Notes: generated by a model from the letters alone, not told the origin. A DNA stretch of 6,136 bases from Rhodoferax sp. (GCA_030833685.1 JAURGS010000151.1:1-6136), one strand, 5' to 3'; positions 1 to 5,189 are shown, counted from the stretch's first letter. Numbers and translations: made by a program.

Positions 1-1084
1 GCAGGCGCGAGAGCTTGACCGCGTGTGCAGTCTCATCTTGCAAGTTGGCCGCTGGGGTTCCCGGCCGCGGGCTGTAGATGAAGCTAAAGCTGTTGTCAAA
101 TCCAATGTCCGCAATCAGTTTCATCAGCTTCTGATGGTCGTCATCCGTCTCTCCTGGGAAACCGACGATGAAGTCCGAGCTCATGGCCAAGGCAGGGCGA
201 ATGGCGCGTAGCTTGCGCACCGTGCTTTTGTATTCCATGGCGGTGTAGCCACGTTTCATGGCCATCAGAATTCGGTCTGAACCATGCTGCACGGGCAGGT
301 GGAGGTGGCTGACTAGCTTGGGTATGCGCTCGTAGGCGGCAATCAGTGACGGCGTAAATTCGCTGGGGTGACTGGTTACAAAGCGCAGTCGCTCAATGCC
401 TGGGATGTCAGCAATATAGTCGAGCAAAGTCGCGAAGTCGGCTAGTTCCGCGGTGTTGCCCATGGGGCCGCGCCAGGCGTTGACGTTTTGTCCGAGCAAG
501 GTAATCTCTTTGACACCCTGGTCGGCAAGGCCAGCAACCTCAACCAGAATGTCCTCCAGCGGGCGGTGAACTTCCTCGCCCCGGGTATAGGGCACTACGC
601 AGTAGCTGCAATATTTTGAGCACCCCTCCATGATCGATACAAAGGCACTGGCACCTTCGACTCGCGCCGGCGGGAGGTGATCAAATTTTTCGATCTCTGG
701 GAAGCTGATGTCCACTTGCGGCCGATTCAGTTTGTGCCGTGCGTCGAGCATGGCAGGCAGCCGATGCAAGGTCTGAGGGCCGAAGACCAAATCAACAAAT
801 GGCGCGCGCTCGACTATGGCCGCCCCCTCCTGGCTTGCCACGCATCCGCCAACCCCAATGAGCGCGCCGCGCTTTTTCAGGTGCTTGACACGGCCGAGGT
901 CTGAGAAGACCTTTTCCTGTGCCTTTTCGCGAACCGAACAGGTGTTAAACAGAATCAGGTCGGCTTGGTTGACGTCATCGGTGGGCTCGTAGCCTTGGGC
1001 AGCGTTCAACACGTCGCTCATCTTGTCCGAGTCGTACTCGTTCATTTGACAGCCGTAGGTTTTGATGAAGACTTTTTTACTCAT
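1..1084 (-). CDS. miaB: MiaB, tRNA-2-methylthio-N6-dimethylallyladenosine synthase (3' end outside window)
   Basis: MiaB is a radical-SAM methylthiotransferase that adds a 2-methylthio group to i6A37 of tRNAs reading UNN codons. The 361 visible codons cover the N-terminal UPF0004 domain, with its three cluster cysteines C12 (in KTYGCQMNEYDSD), C49 (FNTCSVREKAQEKVF) and C81 (GVGGCVASQEG). They also cover the radical SAM core with CxxxCxxC at C155, C159 and C162 (IMEGCSKYCSYC). Further family signatures are FGPQTLHRLP, LLGQNVNAWRG, LHLPVQHGSDR and SSDFIVGFPGETDDD. The frame is open to the left edge at SPRPGTPAANLQDE; the family is about 450 residues long, so the end of the catalytic region and the TRAM domain lie outside. 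The start ATG (1082-1084) fits the family N-terminus, but I see no good Shine-Dalgarno before it. The gene is 78 bases downstream of a small exported-protein gene and may be co-transcribed with it. The identification is very secure. Confidence 0.97.
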   Translation of the reverse strand, partial: MSKKVFIKTYGCQMNEYDSDKMSDVLNAAQGYEPTDDVNQADLILFNTCSVREKAQEKVFSDLGRVKHLKKRGALIGVGGCVASQEGAAIVERAPFVDLVFGPQTLHRLPAMLDARHKLNRPQVDISFPEIEKFDHLPPARVEGASAFVSIMEGCSKYCSYCVVPYTRGEEVHRPLEDILVEVAGLADQGVKEITLLGQNVNAWRGPMGNTAELADFATLLDYIADIPGIERLRFVTSHPSEFTPSLIAAYERIPKLVSHLHLPVQHGSDRILMAMKRGYTAMEYKSTVRKLRAIRPALAMSSDFIVGFPGETDDDHQKLMKLIADIGFDNSFSFIYSPRPGTPAANLQDETAHAVKLSRL

Positions 1085-1111
1085 GACACGCTTTGATTGG
1101 AGGGACCTGGT

Positions 1112-1149
1112 GTGCGTTACGCACCTGCTTAAGGCCGAGCCGGTTCGGC
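1112..1149 (-). other. Two small inverted repeats ahead of miaB
   Basis: The short spacer between the exported-protein gene and miaB holds two inverted repeats. GTGCG/CGCAC flank a three-base loop (1112-1124), and GCCGA/TCGGC flank a six-base loop (1134-1149). Neither is followed by a T-run on the minus strand, so they do not look like a classical intrinsic terminator. They could shape the 5' leader of miaB or be chance. Only the pairing is seen; any role is a guess. Confidence 0.35.
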
Positions 1150-1162
1150 TGGAGGCGTCAGG

Positions 1163-1609
1163 CTAGTTGTTTGGAAACTTGGGAAGCTGATTGAACGGCG
1201 TCTTACCGTCGTCTTTGGGCGTTTGTGTCTGGTTTCCAGAAGTCCAGTTACCAAAAACGGGCAGCTGCGAACGTTGCACTTGCGTTTCAGCCTCACTCAG
1301 AATCCAGACCTCGTGCAGCAAGCCTTGCGGGTCTTTGACCAGGCGAACCCAATGTTGTTGACCAACCAGTGATGCCGGCAGCACGACGAGGTTGTTGGCG
1401 CCGCGTATGCGAGAGCCAGGCGACAGGCGCGCGGGCTGGTTGTTGAGCAGCACCACAGGCGGCGTTGTGACTTCCAGCCTGCCCACTTCCGCATTGGCAG
1501 GAAACTGGCGCATCTGCGCCAGCGCAGGTGGTGCGAAACACCCCAGGCAAAGCGCGGCCAGTGTCACTAGGCTTTTAAGATCCGGTAAGCAGCGGTTCAT
1601 GGTGTTCAT
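1163..1609 (-). CDS. Small exported (periplasmic) protein of unknown function
   Basis: This is a 148-residue protein I do not recognise beyond a general likeness to conserved hypothetical proteins of Burkholderiales. It has a clear Sec-type signal peptide: a short basic N-region (R6, K12), a hydrophobic core at about 13-30 and a likely signal peptidase I cut after ALA (31/32). A C24 inside the core has no proper lipobox before it, so a lipoprotein is less likely. The mature part contains RQFPANAEVGRLEVTTPP, LNNQPARLSPGSRIRGANN and a segment ending HEVWILSEAE. The tail, from about 115, is polar and rich in Asn, Gln, Thr, Pro and Lys, so probably disordered. There are two candidate starts, ATG at 1609 and 1600, giving MNTMNR; both have weak ribosome binding sites, and I kept the longer. 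It lies 78 bases upstream of miaB and 105 bases below the oxidoreductase gene. The signal peptide and consistent coding character make it a real gene; the function is open. Confidence 0.8.
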   Translation of the reverse strand: MNTMNRCLPDLKSLVTLAALCLGCFAPPALAQMRQFPANAEVGRLEVTTPPVVLLNNQPARLSPGSRIRGANNLVVLPASLVGQQHWVRLVKDPQGLLHEVWILSEAETQVQRSQLPVFGNWTSGNQTQTPKDDGKTPFNQLPKFPNN

Positions 1610-1633
1610 CCAGAGGCTGTTTGAAGAAGCTTC

Positions 1634-1639
1634 ATTTTA
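1634..1639 (-). promoter_or_regulatory. Possible -10 element upstream of the exported-protein gene
   Basis: On the minus strand the hexamer TAAAAT (5 of 6 matches to the sigma70 -10 consensus) lies 24 bases before the ATG at 1609. No convincing -35 sits 16-18 bases upstream. The nearest good one, TTGACG, is 28 bases away and overlaps the hairpin at 1654-1671. A weak or activator-dependent promoter is possible, but chance is not excluded. Confidence 0.25.
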
Positions 1640-1653
1640 GGTTCAGCGTTTGC

Positions 1654-1671
1654 GACGTGCTGCCGCACGTC
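1654..1671 (-). terminator. Stem-loop downstream of the FAD oxidoreductase gene
   Basis: There is a perfect 7-base-pair stem, GACGTGC/GCACGTC, with a four-base loop (GGCA on the minus strand). It begins 43 bases after the stop of the oxidoreductase gene and ends before the next gene. No T-tract follows (the next bases are GCAAACG), so this is not a standard rho-independent terminator. It could protect a 3' end or mark a rho-dependent termination zone. Confidence 0.45.
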
Positions 1672-1714
1672 AAGAGGCAATAAACCTGTGCCGGCTTTTA
1701 AGACGAACCCACCC

Positions 1715-3247
1715 TTAGTTGACCAGGCCAAGTTGCTCCAATACCGCTTGTGCAGCGTTGTGGCCGGGTATGCCACTGATACCGCCGCCGCGCACCGCAC
1801 CGGCACCACACAAGAAGAGCTGAGGGTCAGGCGTTTCTACACCCCATGTTGCAGGTGCGTCATCCTCTCTAAAAGGCATTGAGAGATCGCCGTGAAAAAT
1901 GTGACCCCGGGGCAGGTTCACCTCAGTCTCGAGTTCCTGCGGCGTCTTGGCCTCCAGGCAGGGCAGGTCATTGGCCGTGCGGGCCAGGCAAGTTTCTATG
2001 GGGTCTTCCAGGTGCTGGTTGAGTTGTTGCATGAGACGCTCCAGCGCCAACGCTTTTTGCTGATCGTGGGCATGATCAAAGAGGCTTGCAGGCAGATGCA
2101 AGGCGAACAGCGTCAAGGTGTGATAGCCCTGACTAAGCAGTTCTGGTGCCAAGATGGTGGTGTCGGTCAGGCTGTGGCAGTACATCTCCGCTGGGATGAT
2201 CTGCGGCATGCGGTCCGCCGCAGCCTGGGCGTGCGCAGATTGCAGCTCGGTAAAGGTCTCGTTGAGGTGAAAGGTGCCAGCAAACGCCAGTCGGGGATCC
2301 ATGCCATTTTTGAGACGCGGCAATTTGCGCAGCAACATATTGACCTTGAGCTGCGAACCATCCGAACAGGGCTCTGTGGTTTGCCCTAAGAGCGCTTGCA
2401 AATGCGCCGGTGCGCAGTTGGCCAAAACGAAGCGCGCGCGCAAGGTTTTTTGGTTCTGGGTGTGGATTTCCCACTGAGCATCCCGCTGCAAAGCCGTGAC
2501 AGCCGTATTCGTGTGAAGACTGACGCCTGATCGCGCGCAAGACGCGAGCAACTGGTTAACCAAGGCCCCCATTCCACCTTCGGGGACCCGCCATTGCCCG
2601 TTGCCATTGCCGACCACGTGGTAAAGAAAACAGGTGGTAGCTCTCAAATCGTCGGCGTTGGCAAAAGTTCCAATAAGGCCGTCAGTCAGAACCAAGCCTC
2701 GTACCAGGTCACTGCTAAACCGTGCCTGCAGAGTCTGCCCCAGTGGTGTTTCGATCAATTGCTGCCAGATACCGGACCCCACTTTTTGACGCAGCTCGCT
2801 GCGCGTGGGCAGTTTTTGTAGCAAGGTGGGGGCTAGCACGCGAGCCAAGTGTCCAAGCTCGGCGTAAAACGTTTGCCAAGCCTTGAACTCGTCCACGCCG
2901 CCGGTGAGTTGCGCAAAGTTTGCGGCACTGCGCTCGTGCGCATCAGGCCAAATCAACAAAGATTCTGATTTGCTGACACTGTAGGAGGAGACCGGTCTGG
3001 CGAGCGTGCGAAAGGACAATCCCAGGTCTTCAACAATTTGGTCGGGCAGAAGAGAGACCAGGTAGGCGTAACGCGACAGTCTTGCATCGAAGTCAGGAAA
3101 AACCTGGTGGCTCACTGCCGCACCACCCATGTGTTGGCTGCGCTCCAGTACGGTGACGCTCAAGCCCGCCCTGGCCAGGTACGCTGCCGCTACCAAACCG
3201 TTGTGGCCGCCGCCGACAACGGCGACATCCCAAACCTCAGACTGCAT
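1715..3247 (-). CDS. FAD-dependent oxidoreductase, phytoene dehydrogenase/PYROXD2-like
   Basis: This 510-residue flavoprotein has an N-terminal dinucleotide-binding fold: VAVVGGGHNGLVAAAYLARA (GxGxxG at residues 12-17), an acidic residue closing the second strand (E35 in VTVLER) and MGGAAVS just after it, as in the CrtI/phytoene-desaturase superfamily. The middle carries PEGGMGALVNQLL, the usual substrate-domain signature. The C-terminus has the FAD-contacting motif LFLCGAGAVRGGGISGIPGHNAA. Length and layout fit bacterial PYROXD2-like proteins (roughly 500-580 residues) rather than true carotenoid desaturases, and no carotenoid genes are nearby. The substrate is therefore unknown. It is probably soluble and cytoplasmic, with no signal peptide. 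The ATG at 3247 puts the Rossmann motif at the normal distance from the N-terminus; the ribosome binding site is weak. It follows the nuclease-fold membrane-protein gene by 24 bases on the same strand, so the two are likely co-transcribed. The fold and cofactor are secure; the reaction is not. Confidence 0.9.
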   Translation of the reverse strand: MQSEVWDVAVVGGGHNGLVAAAYLARAGLSVTVLERSQHMGGAAVSHQVFPDFDARLSRYAYLVSLLPDQIVEDLGLSFRTLARPVSSYSVSKSESLLIWPDAHERSAANFAQLTGGVDEFKAWQTFYAELGHLARVLAPTLLQKLPTRSELRQKVGSGIWQQLIETPLGQTLQARFSSDLVRGLVLTDGLIGTFANADDLRATTCFLYHVVGNGNGQWRVPEGGMGALVNQLLASCARSGVSLHTNTAVTALQRDAQWEIHTQNQKTLRARFVLANCAPAHLQALLGQTTEPCSDGSQLKVNMLLRKLPRLKNGMDPRLAFAGTFHLNETFTELQSAHAQAAADRMPQIIPAEMYCHSLTDTTILAPELLSQGYHTLTLFALHLPASLFDHAHDQQKALALERLMQQLNQHLEDPIETCLARTANDLPCLEAKTPQELETEVNLPRGHIFHGDLSMPFREDDAPATWGVETPDPQLFLCGAGAVRGGGISGIPGHNAAQAVLEQLGLVN

Positions 3248-3271
3248 GCCTGCAGCTTCGATGGGTACGCA

Positions 3272-3844
3272 TCACAATGGCCTGAGTCCCATGGCTGCGA
3301 CGTCTTTGGCCTGCCAAATTTGGGTGCCTTGGCGGGTTGCAAATTGAGCCGCTTTTTGCGACAGGCCTCCAACGGTCAGCACGGCGGTCTTGGAAATGCC
3401 TGCCTGTTGTGCCGCATCTTGCAAGGCCTGGAGCGGCTCAACGCCAGTTTGAGCACTTTTGAACCTGCGTGCCAGCAGCAGTGTGGATTGACCGTCTTTG
3501 TGCAGCATGAAATCTGCACCAGGATGGGGGCTGGGCTCAACCCGATACCCATGTTGGGTCAGGGTGTGTTGCAACTGAGGAGCCAGCCGCGCCCAATCGA
3601 CGCGTTGCAGGTGTTCAAGGGTGAGCTGTACGGTTGCGGCCTTGGGCAGACGCGCCTGCCTACGAAAGGCCATCACACCGATGATGACAAATGGGAAGCT
3701 ACCGAAGGCTCCGGCTATCTTAAGATTAGACGGAAGCATGGCGCTGGCAATAAGGGATAAGACCATCGCGATGGCAAAGCTATACCACCAAGGCGAACGA
3801 AGCAAGATCGCAAAAAGCGAGTTTTCTTTGAAATTGAATTTCAT
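3272..3844 (-). CDS. Membrane-anchored protein with degenerate Mrr-type restriction-endonuclease-like domain
   Basis: This is a 190-residue protein. Two hydrophobic segments near the N-terminus (about 17-37, from SPWWYSFAIAMVLSLI, and 43-60, ending FVIIGVMAF) predict a membrane hairpin, followed by a basic cytoplasmic segment (RRQAR). Residues about 78-186 resemble the Mrr catalytic fold of PD-(D/E)xK nucleases: HGYRVEPS, then GADFMLHKDG with the expected acidic D111, then TLLLARRFKS followed by TGVEPLQAL. In active Mrr proteins the last block reads like VQCKRWK. Here the Gln/Glu position is Leu (about 124) and the catalytic Lys is Arg (about 126), so cleavage activity is doubtful. From memory, similar Burkholderiales proteins labelled restriction endonuclease share the ARR form, which would make the change old rather than decay; I could not check this. 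The ATG at 3844 gives a sensible start, but no Shine-Dalgarno is visible. It is probably the first gene of a unit with the downstream oxidoreductase. Confidence 0.78.
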   Translation of the reverse strand: MKFNFKENSLFAILLRSPWWYSFAIAMVLSLIASAMLPSNLKIAGAFGSFPFVIIGVMAFRRQARLPKAATVQLTLEHLQRVDWARLAPQLQHTLTQHGYRVEPSPHPGADFMLHKDGQSTLLLARRFKSAQTGVEPLQALQDAAQQAGISKTAVLTVGGLSQKAAQFATRQGTQIWQAKDVAAMGLRPL

Positions 3845-4010
3845 TTGTCGGAAGTGCTTGCGTGGCTTTTTGTGAGTAACTTTCGCGAGTAGTGGAATTG
3901 ATCACGCGCTTGAGGTTCGCCAATCACATTGCCTAACTCGCCCAGCGCAATATACCGTAGCCTAGTGAGATCACCGGCGACTTTGCACGCGTTTCGATTT
4001 GGAGGAGGCA

Positions 4011-4029
4011 CGTTGGCGCTGCGCCAACG
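4011..4029. repeat. Strong hairpin-forming inverted repeat
   Basis: CGTTGGCG and CGCCAACG flank a three-base loop (CTG). The stem is a perfect 8 base pairs and mostly G-C, and the centre-symmetric form extends to nine bases per arm. No T-tract follows on either strand, so it is not an intrinsic terminator. It sits immediately beside the GGAGGAGG block and just before the 18-base tandem repeat. It could be a REP-like palindrome, a protein-binding site or an RNA structure. Confidence 0.6.
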
Positions 4030-4034
4030 ACATA

Positions 4035-4069
4035 CCCAGACCTACAGATATTCCCAGACCTACAGATAT
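4035..4069. repeat. Two-copy direct tandem repeat, period 18
   Basis: The 17-base unit CCCAGACCTACAGATAT occurs perfectly at 4035-4051 and again at 4053-4069, separated by one base. A period of 18 keeps any reading frame through it. The translated frames repeat QTYRYS/QTYRYA or PRPTDI/PRPTDM. Perfect identity suggests a recent duplication or replication slippage. I see no third copy. Confidence 0.85.
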
Positions 4070-4169
4070 GCCAAGTGCCCACCGGGACGCAGAACCTTCG
4101 GTGTTTGCCGCGCTGCGCTTGGAGTCAGGCGCGAATGCGTTTGGTCAGTTGCTGGGGGCTAAGAGATAA
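4068..4169 (+). CDS. Possible short ORF or gene remnant, 33 codons
   Basis: This low-confidence plus-strand frame runs from ATG 4068 to TAA 4167-4169. It is open without a start back to 3969, just after a TGA. The end of the frame reads like a real protein C-terminus: EPSVFAALRLESGANAF, then GQLLGAKR and stop, with normal hydrophobic/polar alternation and codon choice. No Shine-Dalgarno precedes the ATG. The only good purine block (4001-4008) is about 60 bases upstream. The upstream part of the frame runs through the tandem repeat and the palindrome and looks less like protein. It is either a tail fragment of a lost gene, a small protein or chance. I do not recognise a family. It is the only plus-strand candidate in the window. 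Confidence 0.25.
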   Translation: MPSAHRDAEPSVFAALRLESGANAFGQLLGAKR

Positions 4170-4185
4170 CACTTGCCCAACGACA

Positions 4186-4205
4186 GCAGGCCCTGTTGGG
4201 CCTGC
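4186..4205 (-). terminator. Distal stem-loop after the RRM gene
   Basis: A perfect 8-base-pair stem, GCAGGCCC/GGGCCTGC, has a four-base loop. It lies about 55 bases downstream of the stop codon of the RRM gene on the minus strand. The bases after it (TGTCGTTGG) are only slightly T-rich, so this is a weak or imperfect intrinsic terminator. It is the most stable structure in this 3' region and the likeliest place for the infA-RRM transcript to end. Confidence 0.55.
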
Positions 4206-4223
4206 ATGAGTCGTGATCTCAAG

Positions 4224-4252
4224 CCAGGGGCGATCGGAAAATCAGCCCCAGG
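4224..4252 (-). other. Proximal imperfect inverted repeat after the RRM gene
   Basis: On the plus strand, arms CCAGGGGC and GCCCCAGG surround an inner GAT/ATC pairing. The arms pair over CC/GG and GGGGC/GCCCC, with an A-A mismatch. The repeat starts 8 bases beyond the RRM stop codon, so it would form in the 3' untranslated RNA. No T-tract follows. It may shield the 3' end from exonucleases together with the stem-loop at 4186-4205. Confidence 0.5.
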
Positions 4253-4260
4253 GTTGCGAA

Positions 4261-4584
4261 TCAGTAGCTGCGTCTGCCACCGCCGCCATAGCCACCGCCG
4301 CCACCGCCAAAACCACCGGTACGGGGCGCCCGAGCTTCCATGGGACGAGCAACATTAACCGTCAGATCACGGCCGCCGACGTTCTTACCATGAAGGCCTT
4401 CGATAGCCGCTTGGGCTTGCTCTGCGTTGGACATTTCCACAAAGCCAAAACCCTTGGATCGACCGGAATCGCGGTCCATCATGACTTTGGCCGATTGAAC
4501 TTCGCCAAAGGCTGAAAATTGTTGTTCCAAATCGCTGTCGCGAATGGAATAAGACAGGTTACCTACGTACAGTTTGTTGCTCAT
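4261..4584 (-). CDS. Glycine-rich single-RRM RNA-binding protein
   Basis: This 107-residue protein is one RNA-recognition motif plus a short glycine tail. RNP2 is KLYVGNL (about residues 4-10) and RNP1 is KGFGFVEM (about 44-51), with the aromatic residues that stack on RNA bases. The helix after RNP1 reads AEQAQAAIEGLHGK, and the last strand reads DLTVNVARP. The tail is a Gly/Tyr run (GGFGGGGGGYGGGGRRSY) ending in Arg-Arg-Ser-Tyr, resembling cyanobacterial and proteobacterial cold-inducible Rbp proteins. Such proteins bind single-stranded RNA and are often cold-induced; that role here is inference. The start ATG at 4584 is preferred over an in-frame codon 75 bases further up because it begins directly with the RRM, and GAAAGG sits 7 bases before it. 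It lies 75 bases downstream of infA on the same strand, with a weak hairpin between them. Family assignment is secure. Confidence 0.93.
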   Translation of the reverse strand: MSNKLYVGNLSYSIRDSDLEQQFSAFGEVQSAKVMMDRDSGRSKGFGFVEMSNAEQAQAAIEGLHGKNVGGRDLTVNVARPMEARAPRTGGFGGGGGGYGGGGRRSY

Positions 4585-4599
4585 ATTCGAGCCTTTCAG

Positions 4600-4627
4600 A
4601 AAAATGCACCCTTCGAAATTTAGGTGC
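4600..4627 (-). terminator. Weak attenuator-like hairpin between infA and the RRM gene
   Basis: On the minus strand GCACC and GGTGC pair across a 12-base A/T-rich interval, with one further T-G wobble, and ATTTTTC follows directly. This is the order of an intrinsic terminator, but the stem is only 5-6 pairs, so termination would be partial at best. It ends 15 bases before the RRM start and could adjust the ratio of IF-1 to RRM protein, or melt with temperature. Confidence 0.4.
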
Positions 4628-4659
4628 GGGGAAAAATGATTGAGGAAGGTTCTTGCCAA

Positions 4660-4929
4660 TCAGTGTTTACGCTTGAACGCGGGCGCACCAGTGGCCCTAG
4701 GCATACGGTTTTCAATGTGACGGAAAGTGATGCGCCCCTTGGACAGGTCGTAAGGCGACATCTCCAGCGTGACACGGTCGCCAGCCAGGATGCGAATGCT
4801 GTGCTTGCGCATCTTGCCGCCCGTGTAGGCCACCAACTTGTGGCCATTTTCAAGCGTTACGCGGTAGCGCAAGTCTGGCAGCACTTCGTCCACTTTTCCG
4901 TTCATCTCGATAAGTTCTTCTTTGGCCAT
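4660..4929 (-). CDS. infA: Translation initiation factor IF-1 (second-type copy with C-terminal extension)
   Basis: IF-1 binds the 30S A site during initiation and cooperates with IF-2 and IF-3. The 89 residues match the family along the single S1-like OB fold: MAKEELIEMNGKVDEVLP, RVTLENGHKLVAYTGGKMRK, HSIRILAGDRVTLEMSPYD and LSKGRITFRH. Classical IF-1 is about 72 residues and ends near this last block. Here about 16 residues follow, ending in a basic AFKRKH, which could add RNA contact. The start is strong: AAAGGAGA lies a few bases before the ATG. That ATG shares a base with the stop of the upstream gene (TGATG), so translation is probably coupled. Betaproteobacteria commonly have another infA in the ribosomal protein operon; the absence of ribosomal protein genes here suggests this is the additional copy, which I could not confirm. 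It is paired downstream with an RNA-binding protein gene. Confidence 0.95.
   Translation of the reverse strand: MAKEELIEMNGKVDEVLPDLRYRVTLENGHKLVAYTGGKMRKHSIRILAGDRVTLEMSPYDLSKGRITFRHIENRMPRATGAPAFKRKH
4920..4924 (-). promoter_or_regulatory. Shine-Dalgarno region and TGATG junction at infA start
   Basis: Reading the minus strand, CCAAAGGAGAACTGATGGCC places a near-perfect AAGGAG just ahead of the ATG of infA (4927-4929). The bases belong to the end of the preceding gene, at about 4935-4942, and the TGA stop (4929-4931) overlaps the start by one base. This supports reinitiation or coupling between the small upstream protein and IF-1. The listed interval marks the start of infA adjacent to this junction. 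Confidence 0.5.
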
Positions 4930-5189
4930 CAGTTCTCCTTTGGTATCAGGGTCTGGCCCTGTGGTTTTGTGTCGGCAAGCCAGTCCAGGCCCTGCGCGAC
5001 TGCATATTCCAAGGCCGCAACTCGGCTGCCGAAGATCGGTGTGAAGGTGTAAACGTGGTCGTGGGTCTGTTGTCCTTGACCGCGACGAACAGATAAAGAA
5101 GCCAGGAAGTGTCCGGGCTGCTGCTTTTTAACAAGAGGGGTGAAACGAAACTTGCCGACGGTAAATGGCAATAAAGAGGTCGACAACAT
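4929..5189 (-). CDS. Small conserved-looking protein of unknown function, coupled to infA
   Basis: This 86-residue protein has no signal peptide or membrane segment, and I do not recognise a named family. It opens with MLSTSLLPFTVGKFRFTPLV and continues through a basic, glycine-containing HFLASLSVRRGQGQQTHD. It then has VYTFTPIFGSRVAALEYAVA and GLDWLADTK. The pattern of two or three short beta strands followed by an amphipathic helix recalls small beta-alpha domain proteins found as hypothetical genes in Burkholderiales, but this is memory, not a search. The one-base TGATG overlap with infA is strong evidence that it is translated and belongs to the same transcript. No clear Shine-Dalgarno precedes the ATG at 5189, so the start is the weakest part of the call. 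A different frame over the same bases (about 4946-5266) lacks this coupling and was not preferred. A role near translation or cold adaptation is only guilt by association. Confidence 0.72.
   Translation of the reverse strand: MLSTSLLPFTVGKFRFTPLVKKQQPGHFLASLSVRRGQGQQTHDHVYTFTPIFGSRVAALEYAVAQGLDWLADTKPQGQTLIPKEN

Larger units (their letters stand above)
3845..4260. other. Gene-free island with repeats and hairpins
   Basis: These 416 bases separate the RRM gene from the nuclease-fold gene, and I can support no established gene in them. They hold an 18-base-period tandem repeat (4035-4069), a strong hairpin (4011-4029), two stem-loops just after the RRM gene (4186-4205 and 4224-4252), an isolated GGAGGAGG purine block (4001-4008) and a short protein-like open frame on the plus strand (up to 4169). 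Any promoter for the minus-strand gene starting at 3844 should lie here. The only hint is TATATT at 3949-3954 on the minus strand, without a good -35. The island may be a decayed gene or a small mobile remnant. Confidence 0.6.

Noticed and set aside
1892..2389. Plus-strand frame of 165 codons
   Set aside because: It is the antisense shadow of the FAD oxidoreductase; no motif is seen.
3038..3760. Long plus-strand open frame of 240 codons
   Set aside because: It lies antisense to the oxidoreductase and the nuclease-fold gene, both of which have clear family motifs. It is cysteine- and glutamine-rich without recognisable domains.
4001..4015. GGAGGAGG followed by TTG as a translation start
   Set aside because: The spacer is only four bases and the start would sit inside an 8-base-pair hairpin. 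The resulting 49-codon frame has no protein character.
3929..4162. Plus-strand 77-codon frame with TTG start through the repeat island
   Set aside because: It has no ribosome binding site at its start, an Arg/Cys-rich composition typical of a shadow frame, and internal repeats that come from the DNA repeat. The neighbouring frame ending at 4169 looks more protein-like.
4585..4659. N-terminal extension of the RRM protein to a start at 4659
   Set aside because: It would add 25 residues of non-family sequence encoded by the spacer hairpin. The ATG at 4584 has a Shine-Dalgarno and begins directly with the RRM.
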